Made by a program: the position numbers and the translations under genes. Source: Ophioderma brevispina (taxonomy: Eukaryota; Echinodermata; Ophiuroidea; Amphilepidida; Ophiodermatidae). From it: 64,000 nucleotides of DNA. The stretch is from the NCBI GenBank assembly GCA_023653785.1, contig JAMKCH010010179.1, positions 1 to 64,000 on the forward strand. Direction: 5' to 3'. A model generated the notes under the pieces. The model had not been told where the DNA came from and made no database searches. It saw only the letters and a list, made by a program, of their open reading frames with translations. Position 1 is the first letter of the stretch; each line of letters begins with the position of its first letter. Of the stretch, positions 22,534 to 35,505 are shown one piece after another.

Positions 22534-23760
22534 TTAAAGGATGCACTCGTGGTTCATCTCAAGTTAATTGCAATGCACTCACTTGTCCTCATATAATTCC
22601 TGGGCAGGTGTGAAAGTATTTCACCTACCAATGCCACATTAAGGAGAAACAAAATTTTGAACAAAGTGCATGTAAACATATTGCTGGATATATCGCAAAT
22701 GTTAATACATTGAATGTAGTGAGTGCCAAACAAGCCCGAGAACTGCCAAATTATGTTTGTTTGATGTTTCTTTCCTTTCATAAAATCATAATGACAGCCT
22801 GAATTTGCATATTGTGTCACTTTAACAAAAAAACCATGCTAAGTGTACATTCCCTATTAGGATTTTGATCTGTTCATGCATTTGATCTGGTGGATCGATG
22901 GTGGTATTAAATGGAATATGTAAATGAACACAAAAAAGGACTTATTATTTTCACCAGGTCATATAATAAAATCCTGCCCATTAAATTGAACAAAAATTTG
23001 CACAGGATTACGTCAATAATGATAAAAAACCATGTCATTGACAAAGAAAGTTGGCAAAACTGGACACTGGACAAAAAGTGGACCTCCCTTCTGTATACGA
23101 TGGTCACGGGCCCGGGGGGGGGGGGTTTTAGTACAAAACGCCTCTTATACGGAGAACGTGCGCGGATTGGGTTCGCAAAATCAGCCCTCTGGTATAACGA
23201 TGACCCCTTTTTTCCCACACCGGTATAATTTCTGACCCCTTGTTTTCACCAAAATGGTTATAATTATGGGTGTTGATTTGATGTTGTTGGTATAATTTTG
23301 GGTAGCATCCGCGAGAGGTGATAGATAGTCCGGGAACGTAGTCAGCTCTACGTAGAATTCGACATCGTATTGATTTGCAAAACTTTTTAGTCATCATAAT
23401 TATCGTACTCGGTTTGTTTACGTTTGCAGTGCCCGCCTGGTTTCATGTCGACTTTCGTCGTGGCCTTCACCATTGCACACCACGCGTGAAGCAAAGACAC
23501 GCTGGGTATTTGGCCGGGGGTGGTATTTGATGGCCGTTATACTGTTACGAAAGGAAAATCTGGCAGACATGAAATATTTGGTATAAAATTGGCCCGAAAA
23601 TATGGGTCATTATATTGCAAAGAAGGAGAGGTAAAGTTCTGGTTCCACTTCTTGAGTCCTGGAGAGGCAGGTCCCTACCCCCGGGGTCACAGGCCTGAAA
23701 ATTTGAGGCCACGGGCTGAGTTTCAAAGGCATAATGAAAGACGGTGATGTTATTACCCAT
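22534..23760. other. Intron sequence, no gene seen
   Basis: No supported coding signal. It contains a ten-base G run at 23114-23125 and repeated ggtataa motifs near 23190-23300. Confidence 0.4.
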
Positions 23761-23764
23761 CACA

Positions 23765-25060
23765 TAGTGTGTGTGGTCCACCATGTGCTTGGAAGCATTC
23801 AGGGCATCTGCTATGCATGCTGTTCACCAGGTGTCTGATGTTGTCTTGGGGGAGTTTGTTCCACTCTTCCTGTAGGGCTGCTGTGAGTGTTCGAACATTA
23901 ACAGGCGGAATCTGCCTTGCCAAAACATGTCGTCTGAGTTCATCTCACAGTTGCTCAATTGGATTAAGGTCTGGGGAGCAAGAGCACCATAGTAACCGCA
24001 AACAAGTTAAGCTGGCTAATAATTCCGGTATGCGTACCTACCCAAATTCTCGATAATGTCTGAGCTGCTTAAGTTTGTGAAAATTCTTTGACAATGTGAA
24101 TGGTCGTTTAACATGTTAACGCTATGCAATATACTGATCCTGATTCTATAGTATGATCATGGATTTATTGCCAGCCGGTTGAATTCTCAGCAATATTTTA
24201 GTTGAAATATAATATGTTATATCATTTTTTAAGAAGGTAAAACAATCAAAACCCAACCCAAAACCAAGTGCATCGCACTGATGCATTACCGTGCATAGGC
24301 CTAAGTTATGTATACGACGTATGTGATAATGCTGAACATGTGATGCATATGGCAAAGGGTACGTGGCAGGCAAACGGCAAATATGGGTGGTCCTTCTTCC
24401 CAAATCCTTGGCCCTGAGTCCTTACAACTTTCACTGCCATATCGTTACACCATGGTATATTACACATCATTGTGGTGGGGACTGTGTGTGCATATAATGA
24501 TCAGAGTGACCCACAGAAATAGTTGTGAGTATATCAGGGAACTTGTATGAATGCCTATATATCAAAAAGTACTCCATACAAAGATGTAAAACTCATAACA
24601 CAATAGTTTTAGGTAAGTGGTGATTGCCTGTATTGCAAGTGCTATTTCGCCAAGTACAGGAACAGGACTTGGCCTGATATTCCTCAATGATATGTACACG
24701 TGAAAATCATTACCATAATTGATAGGGATATTTTATTCAATGTGCATATGATTTGCCTGACAGTAGGAGAGTAGAGTTGGCCGATTGTGATCATCGTACC
24801 TACCCACCCAAATTCCGTTAAACTAGGTGGTACCATTGGGTCGAGTTGGCCTTTTCTATTTGGGTAGGTACGCATACCGGAATTATTGGCCAGCTTGACC
24901 CCTTACGCCATAGTAACAGTTCAATGTTCTGCTTGTCTAGGAAATGTGTTGTTAGCTGAGCTGTATAGGGCCAGAAAGTGTTCCATGTCAGTGCATTTCA
25001 CTGTTGTGTCAGTTGTGCTACTGTTTGGTCAATGACATGTTTTTAGAGTAGAGTATCGAA
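23765..25060 (-). pseudogene. Tc1-like transposase fragment, split by an insertion
   Basis: On the - strand, from 25000 downward, the frame reads YTAQLTTHFLDKQNIELLLW, is interrupted from 24907 to 23997, then resumes SPDLNPIEQL, a stop, DELRRHVLARQIPPVNVRTL and on to NSMHSRCPECFQAHGGP. This is the C-terminal half of a Tc1-like DDE transposase, with the SPDLNPIE motif just before the third catalytic residue. It has an in-frame stop where tryptophan is expected and is dead. Confidence 0.85.
23997..24907. mobile_element. DNA element with about 50-bp TIRs inside the Tc1-like gene
   Basis: A 911-bp insertion. Ends cgcaaacaagttaagctggc and (complement) cgtaaggggtcaagctggcc lead into a shared aataattccggtatgcgtac block. 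The target repeat ccatagtaac occurs at 23987-23996 and 24908-24917. No transposase is visible inside. The 8-10 bp duplication fits hAT- or Mutator-like elements. Confidence 0.85.
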
Positions 25061-25434
25061 GTAATCCTGTGTGCAATTTGGTTCATTTTAATGGGTAGGA
25101 TTTTAGGATATGACCTGGTGAAAAACTGTTTCTTTTTTTTTGTGTTCAGTTTATATGCTAGAGCTTTTGATTAAGCTACTTAGATTTCATTAAATTTTAT
25201 GGTGTGGAATAGGTGGCTGGTTGGGTGGGTGGTTGTGTATGTGAGTGGTTGCAGAGTGAGTAAAAGAAGAGAAAGAGGGAGAAAGCAAATAAAAGTATGA
25301 ATGCATCAATATTGTTTCAGTAAAATATGCATTACGAATGGAATTTTTAAAAAGTACAATGTTGGGTAATTCGTGGCAGAGAGCAATTGGGATTTCAACT
25401 GTTTATGTCTGATTTTTGTCTTGCCTGAACTTTG

Positions 25435-25463
25435 TTCGGCAGAGACTTAGTAATCACTTTTCT

Positions 25464-25497
<34 letters not shown>

Positions 25498-26640
25498 CTG
25501 TCTGTCCGTCTGTCATGCTGTCTGTCTGCCCGCCGTCCGTGTTCACGTGCTTGTGTACGATTTATCTGGAGTTCCGTAAGGGCTACGGTGATGTAACTTG
25601 GTGGAAAGAAGCGGGTCCACGAGTTCTCGACTTGATTGGATTTTGGGCGTAAAATATGCTAATTAAGTATCTAATTTGCATAATTTATGAAAGTTTTCCC
25701 GTAATGCTTGTTTACAAGTTTTCTGGAGTTCTGTGAGGCGTATGATGATGTAACTTGGTGGAAGGGAGCGGGCTGGAGAGTTCTCGAACTGATTAGATTT
25801 GGTGTAGTTCGGGCAAATTAAGGAATGCAAATGAGCTAATTATATGCAAAAATTGCTATAATTTTGATAACTGTCATTGGATACAGAAAATTTCCTTGCT
25901 GGCATGCAAGCCCTATCATGAGTGGCATCTTTTTTGCAATTTGAAAGTTGGGATACAGCGGCTTAGGTATGGAAAATGAGCTTAGTAAATATGAGTAAAT
26001 TACTGTCTCTCTGAAAACGTACATCGGATAGGCTAAAATTCCTCGCGCATGAAAGAATACTATGCCATGATCTTTTGGGGAATTCATAATAGGTAAAAAA
26101 AGTGGCATTTTTGGGCGTAAAATATGTAATTAGTGTCTATTCTAATTGCATAATTTAAGCAAAAAAAGCTTGTGTAAAGTTATCTAGGGTCCCGTAAGGC
26201 ATATAATGATGTAACTTGGTGTAAGGTAGTGGGTTGAAGAGTTCTCGACCTGATAGATTTTGGGGTATTTTGGGTTAATTAGATTACCCCCGCCCGGTAC
26301 CTGGGACCAAAATGCGCTAAGTATTATGCATAAAAATCTGCGTTAAGGGCTATATTTTTTAAAACGGTACATCGGATATCACAAAATTCCTTCACTGTAG
26401 GAAACGCCCGTATTGCTGGCGCATCTTGTTTGCATGTGAACCGTATGTGAATATTTGCGGCTACGTATGTAAATGAACTAACTTAAATATGCATAAAGGG
26501 CTTGTTGTAATGCTTGAAACGGTACATGGATAGGCCAAAATTCCTTGATTACATGAAAAACTTGTCTGCCATACATCTGTGTGAATCATAGTTAGGTCAA
26601 AGGGCATGTGGGCCAATTAAAGGGGCATTTGTGATGCAAT
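25435..26640. repeat. Interspersed repeat with TCTG microsatellite
   Basis: Begins with the hairpin-forming gaactttgttcggc, then a TCTG repeat (25461-25520). Diverged units follow with gatgtaacttggtgga and gagttctcgac near 25580, 25745 and 26210. The same modules occur near 58865-59400, so this is a dispersed family of unknown type. Confidence 0.65.
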
Positions 26641-26719
26641 TGATCTAATTTGCATAATGTCTATCGCTGTGTGATTGAAAAAAGTAAATTGGATATGCAA
26701 AACTTCTGTGTGTGTAACA

Positions 26720-29515
26720 TGGAGAGGTTGGAGTGTTGAGATGGGAGTAGGGTGAGATAGGAAGTAGGGGGTCTGGGGTAAGGAGGAAGGGTTGTTGGGG
26801 AGGGGTGTTGGGGAGGGGGTGCGGGGTGTGGGTGTTGGGGCGGTGGGGTAGGTGGTGTTGGGGGTGGAGCGGATATGGTGGGGGGCGAGGGGTGAGGTGG
26901 GGGTGGGGGGGAGGGGTGAATGTGTGGGGTGTAGGTTGTTGAGGTGTTGCGGGAGGGGGGGGCTTGGGGGGTGTTAGGGTTAAGTCCAGGATGGGGGTGT
27001 TAGGGCTGGGAGTGGGGTGTTGCAGGGGTGGGGTATTGTGGGGGTTGGGAGGGGTATTGTGTTGAAGGGGGTTGGGAGGGGTGGGTGTTGTGTGGGGGGG
27101 AGGGGGATGGGGCTTGTTATAGGGTGTTTGTTGGGGAAGGCGAATGAGGGTCGTTGGAGGGTGGTGGGGCGTGTTGAAGGGTTGTGGCGGGAGGGGTGGC
27201 TGAGGGTGTGGGGGAGGGGTGCGGTGTTGGGGTGTGGTTGAAGGGGTGTTGGGGAGGGGGTGGGGTTGCTTGCAGGGTAAGGGTGTTGGGGAGGGGGTGG
27301 AGGCCCTATTGCAGGGTATTGCAGGGTGTTGGGGGAGAGAGAGAGGAGTGGGGGGTCTTGTTGGGGATGCGGGTGGGGGGGTGTTGAGAGGGGGGGGTGG
27401 GGGTGTTGGGGAGCGGAGGGGATTGTGGTGTTGCAGGGTTGGGGGAGGGGGTTGGGGTGTTGTTGAAGGGTGTTGGGGAGAGGGAGGGGTGGGGTGTTGC
27501 AGGGTATTGAAGGGTGTTGGGGAAGGGTTTGGGGTTGTTGCGGGCTGTCTTGCGGGTGTTGGGGAGGGAACCAGTCGAGGGGGGGTTGGAAGGGGATGGA
27601 AGGGCCGGGTGGGGTCGGAGCGGGGAAATGGGACAGGGAAGGGAGAGGGAAGAAGGGGAAAGAAAAGAGAAAAGGGAGGGAAGGGGGGGGCGTGGAGGGG
27701 GTGGGTTGAGGAAGGGGGCCCGCGGTGTTGGGGGATGGGGGGGGGGAGGGGATGGAAAGGGGAGGGGGAATGAATGACATGGTTAGTGGGGGCGGGGGGG
27801 TGGGGGGGCGTGGGGACGGGCGGTGTGGGGAGAGGGCGGGAGGAGGGGGGGTGTGTGGAAGGGGCGAGGGGGGAGGCGCACTGGGGAGGAGGGACTGGGG
27901 AAGGGCGAATTGAAGGGGTGTGGGGAGAGGGGGGGGGGGGGAACGGGGAGTGGGGCATCTCCGCTCCGTCTTGGGTTTGGTAGGGTGATGTGGGAGTGGA
28001 GGGGGCGGGAGGCGGTGGCGGGCGGGGACGGCGACCCTGGGGCGCGGGGAGGGGGCAGGTTTTGTGGAGGAGGTTGGACGGGTTGGGGAGGGCGGAGGGG
28101 GGGTGGGGAGGCAAGGGGGGGGGCCGGGGGGGGTTGGTGTGCTGGAGGGGAGGATGGGGATGGCTGCTGGGGGGGGTGAGGGTTGGCGAGGAGGGGGGGA
28201 GGGGAAGGGGGGCGCTGGGGGAGGGGAGGGGGGGTCGTGTTGTGGGGCGGTCTCGGGGGGGAGGGGTGGTCAGGGGTAGTGGGGAGGGGTCCCGGGGGGT
28301 GCGGTGCGGGGTGTGGCGGAGGGGGTGTTGGGGTGTGGAGGGGTAGCGGGGGGAGGGGGTAAGAAGGAGGTATTGGGGTGGTGGCTGGTGGGGGGGTGTT
28401 GGGGAGGGGGTGGGGGCTGTGGCTGTTGCAGGATGTCGGGAGGGGTAGGGTGTTGCAGGGTGTGGGGTGTTGCAGGGTGTTGGGGAGGGGGGGGCTGTGG
28501 TGCGGGGGGTGGGGGTGGGTTGGGGGGCGAGGAAGCGCCGGGGTGGGGAGGGGGGGGCTGGGGGAGGGGGGTGGGTGGCAGGGTGGTTGGGGAGGGGGTT
28601 TGGGTGAAGGGGGGGGGTGCGGGAGGGGTGACGGGAGGGATTGGGGAAGGCGGGTGGTGGTGTTGGTGACGGACAGGCTGGTGGTGGTGTTGTGGGGACG
28701 GGGGAGGAGGGTTGAGGATGAGGGGGTGGGGGTGAGGGAATTTTGGGGGCAGGGGTAGGGTGTTTGAAGGGTGTTGAGGGGAGGGGGTGGGGTGTCCCTG
28801 TGTCAATTGTTTTGAGGGGTGTTGTTGGGGAGGGGGTGGGGGTGATGCTTGAGGGGTGTTGAGGGACACATGTTTGAGGGGGTTGGGGACGGGACGGGGG
28901 GGGTGAAGGGGAGGGGCGTGGGGGGGACATGGGGGGGGGGGGTTGCGTGGATGGGGGGCAGGCCCGGTGGGGTGCACACCGAGGGGGGGGGCGTGTTGCG
29001 GGATGGGGGCAGTGGAGGGGTCGGGGTGTGGAAGGGGTGTTGGGGACCATCGGGAAGGGGGGGTTGGCGGGTGTGTGGGGAGGGGGAGGGGGTTGCGGTG
29101 GTGTCTGGGGAGGGGGGGGGGTGTTGAGGGGGTTGGGGGGGAGGGGGTGGGGTGAGGGTTGTTTGAGGGGTGTTGGGGAAGGGGGTGGGTGTTGCGGCGT
29201 GGGTGTTTGGGGAAGGGGTGTGGTGGAGGGGGGGGGGGGGTGTGGTGTGGCGGGGTTGTTTTGTGGCGGGGTGTGGGGAGGGGGGGTGGGGGGTGGGGTG
29301 TGCGGGGTGTTGGGGAAGGGGTGGGATGTTGCAGGTTGCGGGTGGGGGAAGGGTAGGGTGTTGCGGGATGTTGGGGAGGGGTTGGGGGTGTTGAAGAGGG
29401 TGGTGTTGGCGGAGGGTGGGGGAGTGTGAGATGCTGCAGGGTATGACAGGGTGTTGGAGAGAGGGGGGTGGGCCGTGTTGCAGGGGTTGGGGTATGGTGG
29501 TGGGGTGGGCGGGAT
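26720..29515. repeat. G-rich minisatellite, about 2.8 kb
   Basis: The + strand is composed almost wholly of degenerate ggtgttggggagggggtggg-like units, with some ggtgttgcagg variants. Runs of three to ten G occur every few bases. It has strong G-quadruplex potential. A 980-codon open frame on the C-rich strand is a by-product of composition, because stop codons are nearly impossible there. Confidence 0.95.
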
Positions 29516-30415
29516 GATATATTCTGCAATCCTCACTGTAGTGCTTGCACAACTTTTTTTTGGTGAATACCTATCATACAATTGCAATCTGTTCTGCTGC
29601 TCTTTGTCTACAGATATGCGCGGAAAGGAGGCGGATTGTGGTCCGAGACCGCCGTGTAAGCTTTTCTTAGTAATATGTCAATACTTCCCGCACATCACCA
29701 TTTTTAAAAAATCAGGATTTAATTTGATGCAAGTAATGTGAAATTGGAAAATATTCTCGTCATTAATTTTTCCCACTTTCGCGCACTTCTGAGCAAGCGC
29801 GGCACCACCTTCACCCAACACCCAACGAACAATGTTTACCCTAGTTTGTCCCCCCCCCCCTCTGGAATGACCCACCAGTCTAGCCGGATAGTGAAAAAAC
29901 AATTCCAGTGACAACAACCACCCGTGCCCGTCCGAGTGAACCGAACCACAACGATATGTTAAAAAAATGCAGTTTGGCACAAAAAATACCATAACTTGTG
30001 CTTTAGTTATTCTCTATAGCCTTAAACTGTTGTAACTGATTCAGCAATTGACAGGTTTACAGGTTTAATAGCCTTAGATAGCTTCAGCATTACTTACCTT
30101 GGTCAATCCATCTGATCGATGCTAGCAGCACTCGAGGTTCCGGAGAAGATGCAGTTCACTGCCATGGGGACCACCTACCAGAAAGAGTTACATTTTCCAA
30201 GCACCTTGATGCAATAGAAGCCTTTAAAGTAAGGTAAGTTGTTTCATTACATTGCATTGAGTTTTAACCCTTAACCCTTTTCAACCATGGTGGATCCTGT
30301 ACAGTGGCATAACCAGCTTTTTTTTCAGGGGGGGGCAAAGGGGGGGCACATGTATTTTCAGGGGGGGCAAGCATATATTAAAATTTGTTAGTATAGTATA
30401 TGGCCTATGTAAATC

Positions 30416-30490
30416 ACTAATTCTCTGGTGCTCCAGTCGCCAAGAGGGAATTCCATGAGATTGCACATTTAGCGCCACCGTCAATGCGCT
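30416..30490. repeat. DIRS-like left inverted terminal repeat
   Basis: Carries ctctggtgctccagtcgcc, agagggaattccatgag and attgcacatttagcgccacc. The same order is found, inverted and with changes, at 35640-35765. Confidence 0.75.
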
Positions 30491-30595
30491 ATCAGCCACC
30501 GTTCAGTTCGGACGTACATCGTCTTTGCGGCTTCGGATTATAAGTGATTCTTTTCTTGTATTTTCATTTATATTCCTTCGATTATCTATATTACG

Positions 30596-31021
30596 ATGTC
30601 ATCTTCTACCAAACCAAGAAGTAATACTCGTTCTGCTGCGGGTTCTGCTGCCGACGGCAACTCGAAGGAAAAAACTACCGCGGGAGTTGCGCCAGCAAAA
30701 ACAAAGGATAAGGTGAAGAATTTGGAAGGTTTGCCAATGACGCAACATATTGTTTTCCGCGGCAACAGTGTGGCCGCTGTTTCATTGAGTTCGGGCGTCG
30801 TTGACGACCCATAAGCTAGTGATATTAATGAGAAACTTGATGCTATGTATGCACTACTGGTAGATTTTACCGATAAAATTGATAATTTCTCTTATATGAT
30901 TATGAGCCATGCCAACAGATTGATAAACAGACTAGAGTTTCTGTTGCCCCTAGCGCTGCTGGGGTATGTATATGACTATCATTATAATTTGAGCATATTT
31001 TTTCATGGCCAGGGCTCTTAA
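30596..31021 (+). pseudogene. gag-like first frame of the DIRS-like element
   Basis: Begins MSSSTKPRSNTRSAAGSA, passes one stop (30812-30814), and continues in the same frame as SDINEKLDAMYALLVDFTDK and HANRLINRLEF to a stop at 31019. The basic low-complexity start and helical middle fit a gag-like protein; position just after the terminal repeat supports this. No family was recognised. Confidence 0.4.
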
Positions 31022-32339
31022 TATGAATATAACATAGCATGTCAGATTTATGAGTATATACAGTATGATTATTGTCCACCCGTGGGGTAGGAACACGATT
31101 GTGAATAGGTTTTTAATAAGGCTGTATTTTCGGTCGAAATCAAACCAAGCCTTGTGAAGTCAACACGACTGTCTATATCATTAAGAATTCTCATACTGTT
31201 GGTGCTACCACTGCTTGTGGTAGTTTTGAGCCTGCTCTAGTTAATCTAGCGTTTATAATCTTTCAAATGTGATTTGAAATTCCGAGAGGTTCTAAAACAA
31301 GTATAAGCGAGATCAGCTATTTACTACTGATGTTGATAAGGATGTAATTATAAGGCTGCATGGTCAATCATTTCTTTGTGGAAGCTCTGTCCATTGTCAA
31401 TGTCAAACCTTAACAGAGGTTTAGAGTTAATGAATAAGCCTGGAACAAACTAAATGAAGTCAATGAATAAGTCTGGAACAAACTAATATGCAGACAAGAA
31501 GTTCTGATCAGAATTACATACCATTCAGACTACTAAAGGCTGGTGTCAATATAATCAATATGATTTATCAGCATAGCTCTCCTCTCAAAATAACACATTG
31601 ATTCAGTGCTGAATAAAGCCATTCAGAGTATGGCTTTACTTGCTCATGCTTATCATACGTTTTGCATAGAAGCACGTAGTCATGCTTTGCTAGAAATGAT
31701 GTTCTGAACATGCATAATGCTCACTTGTTTCTCTTGTTTGGTCATAACATTTAAAAGTTATAAACCACTTGGTGATGAAAAGGCTGTATCCTTGGTGTAA
31801 GACTTGGATGACAGGAATCAAGCCTATACGGAATAAAGATTATAACCTCCATCAACATGTAGAAATAACATTGAGTAGAAAAAAAAAAGTTTCTAACAAT
31901 ATCAAGGTTCCTGGTTGGGGATACCTTGGCGCAAGAACTTTGTTCTTACCAATTATAACTTGAACCATTTCAGATACCGATGTATGACTCATAACCCCAT
32001 CTTATCATGTTGTTCGCAGAACAAGAGATAGAGGGGTGCCAATGGCAGCTCAGAGTGAGAGATAGTAATCTAATTTCAAGGTGAAGCAAGATTTGCAGAT
32101 ATCTTGCCAATTAAATCCAAAGTGAACTCCATAATTCTACTTTGCGTTATGGCAGGCATTTTTTGACACATTTTATGAACCAGTGGTTCAAAATTACTTT
32201 GAATTTGAGATTATCCAAACGATTGAGCAAGGTGAAGCTACAGATCAGATTATTCAGATAAAGAAATTTGTATTTTAATTTAGCTGAAATAAGATTTATT
32301 CAAATGAGAATGAGCAAATAATAGTTACAGGAGAAGTGG

Positions 32340-33000
32340 ATCAGGCTCTTCATGAACTTTGAAAGTTCATTTGAAACATATTTTCTAGAGGGAGAAGAAG
32401 AAGAGTTAAAACAGATTTTAAAGGAGCTTATTCTCACATGTGGGATACCATCATTTTTAGGATGGAAACATTTTAAGCAAGAGTTATATTAATTTATCTC
32501 TGCATGCTGTCTCATCGACCCCGAATGGTAATAACAATACTTATTAATGTGTTCCAGTTCACATGAAGTTCAGAAAATCCCTAAGATTTCAATGGAAAAC
32601 TAATTTGTATCAGTTTACTTGCTTACCGATTGGCCTAGTTTGTGCGCCAATGTGTCTGATTAAATAATAGCTAAAGGAATAATCAAACAGGTTCTTGAAG
32701 AACCTTGAAAGTTCATTTCAACAGAATGCTAAATACAAAGTGAATTTTAAGGAGTACAATCATTCATTTCCTGTGTGGAATACCATCATTTTAAGATGGA
32801 TACTTTCAATTAAGAGATACATTGGTCTCCGCAGGCTGTTTCAAGGCCTCAATTGATATTAATGACACTTATTAATGTGCTTTAGTTCACTCCAAGTCCT
32901 GAAATTTCCTAAGAATAAAGATTCTAATGGTATTCTAGATTGTAACAGCTTAGCTTCCTTACCGAAGGGCTTGGCTTGTACGCCAAGAAAAATATAAACA
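32340..33000 (+). pseudogene. DIRS-type reverse transcriptase remnants, two tandem copies
   Basis: At 32551-32664 the frame reads VPVHMKFRKSLRFQWKTNLY then QFTCLPIGLVCAPM, matching the LRFxWxxxxYQFxxLPFGLxxAP block of DIRS and Ngaro RTs. About 340 bp downstream a more decayed copy reads LASLPKGLACTPR (near 32950). Shared landmarks upstream (aaagttcattt, gataccatcattttaggatgg-like, cttattaatgtg) show a tandem duplication. Confidence 0.65.
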
Positions 33001-35371
33001 ATAATGAAGCCTGTTTTTCTTCCACTGTAGAAAACAGGGCCACAATTTCTTTGGTATCATTGATGATGCTCACATTGGGTTTTTCACTTGAAAAAATCCC
33101 ACTTTACACCAAGAAAAAGCATTCAATATCTTGGTTTTCTTATTAATTTTGACTTGATGCAGGTAACCTTGCCTTCTGGAAAAGTTGAGAGCATTGTGCT
33201 GGAGTGTCAAAATACTTCTGAAGAAGATTAATTACATTGGAAAAATCCAATATATTCCAGCTATGATTTTCATTACTTTTTCCAGACTTTTCCAGTTGCA
33301 TGCTGTTGAACTTGAGCCTCTTCATTATAGTTTGGAGGCTGAGAAAACAAGCAAACCTTGCCTATAGCGCAGAATGTTAGAAATATACGGTTTGTAATAA
33401 TTATAATACCGATATTTATATTATACCTAGTATTATTACGCTGCCATCTGGAAATCGTTACAATCATTTGTACATGAACTGTCTTGATGAAGTTGATACT
33501 TGACACTCCAAAAGAGAATTAAGAAAATGCTCAGGTTACCATTTGCAACATAATATGTTCCTCATTGTTGGGGAGTAATTTTAGACAATCTATTGCAAAT
33601 AGATGGACAGTTGACTACCATATATATTTATAATTGCTTGTTGCTAGCATCTATTTGTCTTTGCAATCTTATTAAGATTAACTTCAATGTAAGAATGTCC
33701 AACTGTTTCTGGATAATCCAACGACTGTTTTATCTGTTGAGCATATGGGAAGCAGAAATTCAGATTTGAGTTCTTTCGCCAAGTCTGTTGGACTTGGGAT
33801 GGGATTTTGCTTCTGGCATAACATTTTTCAATTGTTTTCCCCCTTTCAGCCTATAAGGCTGTTGTCTACATTTCGCCAGAATCGAGCACAGACATTTGTC
33901 GCTCTTGCAGTCTTGAAATGAGTAATACACAAAAGACTACTCGTGTAGAAAGGTTTATGTTCTAAATAATCTGCGACTGCATATTAGTTAAAGATTTTTT
34001 ATACAGATTTGTATCATTCTACCTTAAGTTTCCGTACTATCGATACTGGCAGGGATGCCCTTTCACAGATCATTGGTTATAGGAAAAGTCTGCACTTTGG
34101 TGTCCATCCATGGCTGCTAATTCACTTCATGTAAGATCTGTTTAATTTCAGACCACCTATCTCTTGTTGCTCAAGATTCAAGATAATCTTTCCAAAACCA
34201 TAACACAGCGAACAAGATGATAGCGACTCTGATATTTGGGGTATTGAGCATTGATAAGAAGCTACTAAAATACATACTATATACGTTCCCTGTTTGCAAC
34301 TTGTACCTTAAAGATCTAAAGCCTAGAAGCTTATACTTTTTTGCCATTCTTGTTGCGGTTAGAGCGCGAACATTGTATGGCAGCTTTAGATATTAGTAGC
34401 CGAGTAGCATGTTTATTAGACTATATGCATTGTTTTTCGCATTGATACTAATTATACTTGGTACTAGGTAGAGCAGACTGGGTTATAATAAGCCCCAATG
34501 ATAGCTTATCCAGTAGAATAAGCAATTTGTGTCTATCATGTTTTGACTGTATATTTGTAATCTACATAATATTTATGAGGCAAGGAAAGTCTACTTTCTT
34601 TATGTTAACCTCAGAACAAAGTTTCAACAAGTTATTTCTAGCCCTAACACCATTCACTATGTTTTGCAAGCAATTACTACATACCATACATTACCACAGG
34701 CCCTAGAATGGTACACTACCAATTACCACAAGGTACCACAACTGATGTGCACACCAAACAAGTCATTACCACAGAATACCACAGTGACTGATGGCTGATG
34801 TGTTGAACATCTAATTACCACAATTTACCACAAAATTGTCGTGTGGTATCCTCTGGCTGTGTTAGGGCTAGATGATTTATATCTTATGCAGCTTCCTCTA
34901 GCGATGTAAGCTTTTAGACCATTGTCTAAAGCATTAGGTTGTGCTGTTCCATTAGAGGAGATTTTGCCTACGGTTGCTTGGATAACGCCTCATATTTTGA
35001 TGTATTTACAATGTGAAAGTTATTGAGGAACCTAAGTTTTACAAGGAAAGTTATCTCTAGCCATGTAGCTTTGGTCAGCAGCATTTCTACTTATGATTTA
35101 TCTTGTGCAAAAATAATTATATTGGAATAAAATTAAGGATTGTTCATAATTAAAATTTCTGGCAATTCTCTTGAACTATTTTACAGGCTTGTAGTCTGTG
35201 TTCATTCTACATATAGTACATTTACTGTAGGCTGACTTAGTCTCAGTTAATTGTCCAAAATTTTTTTTTGGTCCCTAAGGTATTAGGGGTACCATACCTT
35301 GGCATACTTTTATTGCCACAAACTTTATTTTGTTGGGCATTTTGGACATAGTTTAGGCCCAGTGGCTTTGA

Positions 35372-35505
35372 AATCTCATGGAATTCCCTCTTGGCGACTG
35401 GAGCACCAGAGAATTAGAAAGTTAACCGAGACTTACCTGGAAGTTGAAGGTTGACTTCAGTTCTCTGGTGCTCAAGTCGACATCGAGGGAATTACATGCC
35501 CTCCT
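35372..35505. repeat. DIRS-like internal complementary region
   Basis: Left part aatctcatggaattccctct to caccagagaattag is the reverse complement of the left terminus. Right part, gagacttacctggaagttg to aagtcgacatcgagggaatt, is the reverse complement of the right terminus. It thus spans the junction of both ends. Confidence 0.75.

Noticed and set aside
25461..25520. CRISPR-like periodicity in the TCTG tract
   Set aside because: Simple tetranucleotide microsatellite in a eukaryotic repeat, without spacers.
26645..29587. 980-codon open frame on the - strand, proline-rich
   Set aside because: It lies wholly in the C-rich strand of the minisatellite. With almost no G and little A, stop codons rarely occur by chance; other frames there are also long. 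No domain and no splice signals.
30129..30233. Possible exon with strong gtaagt donor, ending HLDAIEAFKVR
   Set aside because: The stop-free frame needs phase 2 at both ends, which does not fit A2M exon 5 (phase 0 out) or exon 6 (phase 0 in), and the residues do not match the family. Kept only as a remote candidate for the missing exon.
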